From Macquaria australasica (Eukaryota > Chordata > Actinopteri > Centrarchiformes > Percichthyidae), in contig SEMN01000275.1 in NCBI GenBank assembly GCA_005408345.1, positions 434,001-498,000 of the forward strand: a DNA stretch of 64,000 nucleotides, read 5' to 3'. A model generated the notes under the pieces. That model saw only the letters and a program-made list of their open reading frames with translations. It made no database searches and was not told the origin of the DNA. Below, piece after piece: positions 60,801 to 64,000 of the stretch (position 1 is its first letter; every line of letters starts with the position of its first letter). Made by a program: the position numbers and the translations under genes.

Positions 60801-62643
60801 TTGAGAGCTGCACACAGGTCACAAATGAGCGTCCACCATCAGTGTCTGGTCTTCCATGCAGCTGTTGTTAAGGGACGCTGAAGAGATGTCTGGTATAGAT
60901 GTTGCCTGTGGTTTGGGCATTAGCTCTGCTCAGTTTTGGATGCAAGTGTAAATTGTTTGAAGTTAGTTTACAGTTGGAAGAGCCGTGCTGAGTTTGAAAG
61001 TTATGAAATAATCCATAGCTTTTTGTATCATATTTTAATTTTGATATTGTGCAATGACTCTCAATAAAGTTTTTCAATTTCCTTAACTGTTCCTGACAGT
61101 TACACTGTAACAGGACGTAAAATCCATCATCTTCTACAACTGCCTCGTCATAAGAAAGCTTCTCTGCTTCCTGTACTCCATAACAACAATGAACAGCACT
61201 GTAACAACAGTGTCAACCCACAGAAACCTGAACACCCTCAGGCCTCTGAAGTCCCCTGTTAGTACAGTGTGGTACCCCATAAGTCTATAGTCCTACAGTA
61301 TGTCCCTGACAACACTCTTTTCCCTGGACCTCTGTTTGTTCCAAAGTAAAAACACAAATGTACCCTATAGTTATTTAGGAACTATGCAGTCAGCCTATCC
61401 TCATTCTGTTATCATCTGTACCCCTGCAGTGTAGGAAAGTAGTTGTATTTTCAAATAAAATGCTACGTAGGACTCATTTCCCCCCTTATTCTCTAATTTA
61501 ACATCTTGCTCCCATGTACCTACATGTCTGTATCAGTATATTCTGTACTGGTACTACTACTGTACTACAAAGAACAAAGAATGTACAAAGAATTACACTG
61601 TAAACTGGGAAGAATTACGCTGTCCATTGTGAGCAGTAATCTAGTTTCTTGTCCGGTGTATCCAGGAACACTGTTGCACATTTACAATGAGTACAAAACA
61701 CTTCTGCTAGAATGTAAACCCAGACCAGAAGGACAGACCACATCAGTCCAGTTCTTAAATCCTTGCACTGGAAACCTGTGTCTTTTAGAATAGATTTGAA
61801 GATTATTTTACTCTTAAGTTGATCAGAAGATGTGATCTATTCAATTCAGTTTTATTTATATAGCGCCATATCATAACAAAGTTATCTCAGGGCACTTTTT
61901 CGAATAGAGCAGGTCTAGACCGACTCTTTATATTTACAGAGACCCAACAGTTCCCACCATGAGCAAGCACTATGCGACAGTGGCAAGGAAAAACTCCCTT
62001 TTAACAGGTAGAAACCTTGAGCAGAACCAGGTTCAAGGTGGGCGGTCATCTGCCTCGACCGGTTGGGTTGAAGGGGGGGGGGGGGGGAGCGGGAGATCTA
62101 TATTATACCACTTTTAAACTTTAAATACGTGTGGTTTCTGTACTTTTACTTTTGTAGAATTTTGTTTTGAATGGAGGACTTTTACTTTTACTTTATTTGT
62201 TATGCAGTACTTTTAAATTGTGCTATTACTACTTTTACTTTGGGAAAGGCTGTGATTACTTCTTCCGTTACTATTGGTCTCCTGGTTACTCACAGGACTA
62301 AACTGTCTTCTGAAGATTCTTGACGCTTAAAGGAGAAGTTTTGGGAGTTTGGGTAATTGCGCCAAATGAGTCAAAAAGAATAAATACAGACAAAAACATT
62401 GACTATTTATCATTGATTGCATTAGGTTGAATGATCTCACCTGGTACATAGCTGTTGGTGGGGTGCAAAGGAATTGTTCTCTTTGTCTACGTCTTCATGA
62501 ATGGGAAAGATTCCTCCGATGATGATATCTCCTGGAGCTGTTGCTCCCGGCACTCTGGTATCTGTTTCAGTGGCATGTCCTATTTCCAGAATAATATGGA
62601 GAAGTGTGATGTGCAAATAGATTACAGGAGCAACCCAGGCCAT
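53583..62643 (-). CDS. gprc6a: GPRC6A, class C G-protein-coupled amino-acid receptor (fish '5.24'), 919 aa
   Basis: Cell-surface receptor for basic L-amino acids, with divalent cations as modulators; the fish orthologue was described as odorant receptor 5.24. Six coding exons on the minus strand: 62643-62441, 59762-59468, 58621-57818, 55806-55591, 55346-55223, 54700-53583. Phases close to 919 codons plus stop (human 926). Order: signal peptide (about 1-24), Venus-flytrap ligand domain (to about 505, with YSSTAVILSDKSRFPAF at its core), cysteine-rich domain (about 507-570, CCYECINCTENYY), seven membrane helices from about residue 580, and a Ser-rich tail. Loop 3 reads FKGRKLPQQYNEAKFITF, the last helix region NYGILSCHFFPKCYIILFK. 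The 6-exon plan with all of the 7TM in the last exon is usual for the family. The intron after 55223 has a GC donor. Placement beside kpna5 agrees with human 6q22. Confidence 0.95.
55847..57735. other. gprc6a intron 3 body
   Basis: Intron 55807-57817. Around 56225-56585 is CT/GT-rich sequence ending gtggacgtgcctta, which looks like a MITE end but without a matching partner that I could find. Otherwise nothing. Confidence 0.3.
57738..57800. repeat. (AC)n microsatellite next to a gprc6a splice donor
   Basis: About 31 uninterrupted AC units. On the transcribed (minus) strand it is (TG)n starting about 17 bases inside the intron that begins at 57817, after the largest ligand-domain exon. Confidence 0.95.
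58706..58903 (+). repeat. tRNA-headed SINE with a LINE-like 3' tail
   Basis: A-box-like tggcctaggggttaag, B-box-like atttgagtcc, body, then aaatttccccttgagggaca and aataaagtatttgga. The tail resembles the 3' end of the young LINE (11293-11327, aatttccccgctgtgggaca then aataaagg). In gprc6a intron 58622-59467. Confidence 0.7.
60028..60540 (+). repeat. 'acttaagta' teleost repeat, degraded copy
   Basis: Starts gttgtggaatgtaactaagt and acatttacgcaagtattgta, includes tgtactttttagtccactac and atttatctgatagtaatagt, and ends near gtaaatgtactcatttactc. Opposite orientation to the copy at 48037-49213. In gprc6a intron 1. Confidence 0.6.
61842..62090. repeat. high-copy teleost repeat (tttatttatatagcgcc) ending in poly-G
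   Basis: Runs caattcagttttatttatat, agcgccatatcataac, ctcagggcactttttcgaat, gcaaggaaaaactccctttt, gagcagaaccaggttcaagg, to tcgaccggttgggtt, then a G15 run at 62073-62087. A very common element of teleost genomes as I recall it; a fragment also at 39011. In gprc6a intron 1. Confidence 0.65.
62110..62285 (+). repeat. 3' part of the 'acttaagta' repeat
   Basis: tctgtacttttacttttgta, aatggaggacttttactttt and attactacttttactttggg match the right half of the repeat family at 60028; probably the same original insertion, separated by the element at 61842. Confidence 0.5.
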
Positions 62644-64000
62644 ACTACTGTCTTCTCTATGTCCCTCTGTGTTTGGTTTCTAAGCTCTCTTTACCTCTCT
62701 CCCCTGTCTCACTGGTCTCTCACCTCCAGCAGAGCGATACTCTCCTTTTTTAGCATCTTCACAGGCCTTAAAGAAAATTCCCTCTTGCTTCCTCCTTCAC
62801 AGGTTACTATTCTCATGTTCTCCCCTGCAGCCCTGCCCACTTCTTCATGAGTGACAGCACAGTGAGTCACTGTTCTGCAGAAGCAGCTTTCATCGTATTT
62901 GTTGTTGTGCATAAGCGTTTTTCGATTCTCCGCAAGCAGCTGATTGAAAATATGATAATGGGACACCTCATCTTTTATCAGTTGTAAACAAACTGCATGA
63001 ACAAAGCCTGCAAACACACACATACTGTCAGTCACTGTTGCACATGAACAGATTGTAAAACTTTATAGTATAGTATTGTATGTATATGTGTATATATATA
63101 TATTATATAATACAAATATATATATATATTTGTATTAACTAGGAAATGATGAGGTAACTAGTTAGTAACTACCTCATATTTAGTAGATAATTATCATACA
63201 GTAGATCATACATTGATGTTTGATAAAACAGAACTAATGACCAATAGTTAACAGTATTATAGTATTATAAAATAATAATAATAAGAGGTAGAGTATTTAG
63301 CATTTACTGAAGAAACATTCAGTAATTGTACAATGAAGTCATTACAGGAAAGAGTGAGGAGGATATCCACACACTCATGGCATTTTGTATGTTTAAGTCA
63401 CATTCACCTTTTTCAGTTCAATTCAAAAACTATTTATTCATCCCGCTGCAATTTGAGGTGGTTTGCAAACACAAACTATGTGTGTGTGTGTATAGCCTGT
63501 ATCTCTAGGCCACTGCAGTTCAGTAACTAATACAACTAATGATTCATTTTTTAATGATGAATTAATATGTGGATTTGTTGTTTTTTTTTGTTGTTTTTTT
63601 TTTACAATTAATCAATTAATCATTTAGTCTAAAATGTCCATAAAATAGTGAAAAATGTGGTGTCTTCAAATGTCTGTTGCATTGCCCAAACAACTACAAA
63701 AAACTAAAATAGTCCGTTTACAACGATAGAACAGAGATAAAGCAGTTAATCCTCACATTAGGGAAGCTCCAACCAGAGAATGCTGTGTTTTTGTTTAATC
63801 GATTACAATACATGTTCTGCTGATTGATTAAAGAGATAATGATTCAGTGCTAGAATGTAGACAGTGAATAATGAGCATGAGTTGGTCACTCTCATTGACA
63901 GTTTAGAACAGTATCATAGAGTTAAGTGAAACAGTGAAACAGAAACACATGTTACAGAAGCAGGCACAGTCTGCTGCACATAACAAATGCACTGTTTAGG
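62644..64000. other. upstream flank of gprc6a
   Basis: The gprc6a transcription start should lie here; I could not pin it. Holds (TA)n at about 63092-63130 and a repeat at 63545-63835. No other gene recognised up to the window edge. Confidence 0.4.
63545..63835. repeat. 'attaatca' teleost repeat, copy 3
   Basis: tacaattaatcaattaatca, ttagtctaaaatgtccataa, a central block with gcagttaatcctcacattag and gaagctccaaccagagaatg, and ctgattgattaaagagata at the end. Same layout as 48620-48955. Confidence 0.6.

Noticed and set aside
1..64000. CRISPR arrays, phage or operon-like structure
   Set aside because: The window is plainly vertebrate; repeats found are transposons and microsatellites.

Overview
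The window is nuclear DNA of a ray-finned fish, almost certainly a spiny-rayed teleost. It holds multi-exon vertebrate genes with compact GT-AG introns, CpG-rich first exons, and a dense load of typical teleost transposons (Rex1/L2-like LINEs, tRNA-headed SINEs, hAT and PIF-Harbinger elements, TTAA-flanked elements, high-copy fish MITEs). Nothing in it is bacterial: no operons, CRISPR arrays, rRNA genes or convincing tRNA genes were seen.

Four protein-coding genes can be assembled exon by exon, and every splice phase closes. (1) 185-5177, minus strand: a cytosolic sulfotransferase, best placed in the SULT3 (amine sulfotransferase-like) group, 6 coding exons, 298 aa. (2) 13730-33285, minus: zup1, the K63-specific deubiquitinase with four zinc fingers, a MIU-like helix and a C78 protease domain, 11 coding exons, 630 aa. 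(3) 35683-45370, plus: kpna5-type importin alpha, 13 coding exons, 536 aa. (4) 53583-62643, minus: gprc6a, the class C amino-acid receptor (fish '5.24'), 6 coding exons, 919 aa. All four have intact reading frames. zup1 and kpna5 are head to head with putative first exons about 0.7 kb apart; kpna5 and gprc6a are tail to tail. From memory, ZUP1-KPNA5-GPRC6A are neighbours on human 6q22.1 and Sult3a genes lie near Zup1 in mouse, so this looks like an ancient conserved block. The genes do not form a pathway.

The space between and inside the genes is layered transposon debris. At 6.57-11.65 kb a nearly intact 3.6-kb LINE has landed inside the reverse-transcriptase region of an older opposite-strand LINE. 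At 23.35-24.25 kb a 713-bp hAT element with perfect 8-bp target duplications splits a SINE. At 18.54-19.98 kb lies a PIF-Harbinger element with a transposase relic. A decayed second LINE lies at 29.48-31.42 kb. Two TTAA-flanked long-inverted-repeat elements lie at 40.83-42.14 and 50.82-51.54 kb. One MITE family occurs twice (20.04-20.66 and 34.54-34.84 kb), the second copy sitting in the zup1/kpna5 promoter interval.

The items most worth a second look are the nested insertions, two GC-AG introns that the reading frames demand (kpna5 donor at 42960, gprc6a donor at 55222), the RKLP motif retained in the third intracellular loop of gprc6a, and the transposon within the bidirectional promoter region. 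I found no clearly novel gene system. Family assignments rest on reading motifs by eye without database searches.
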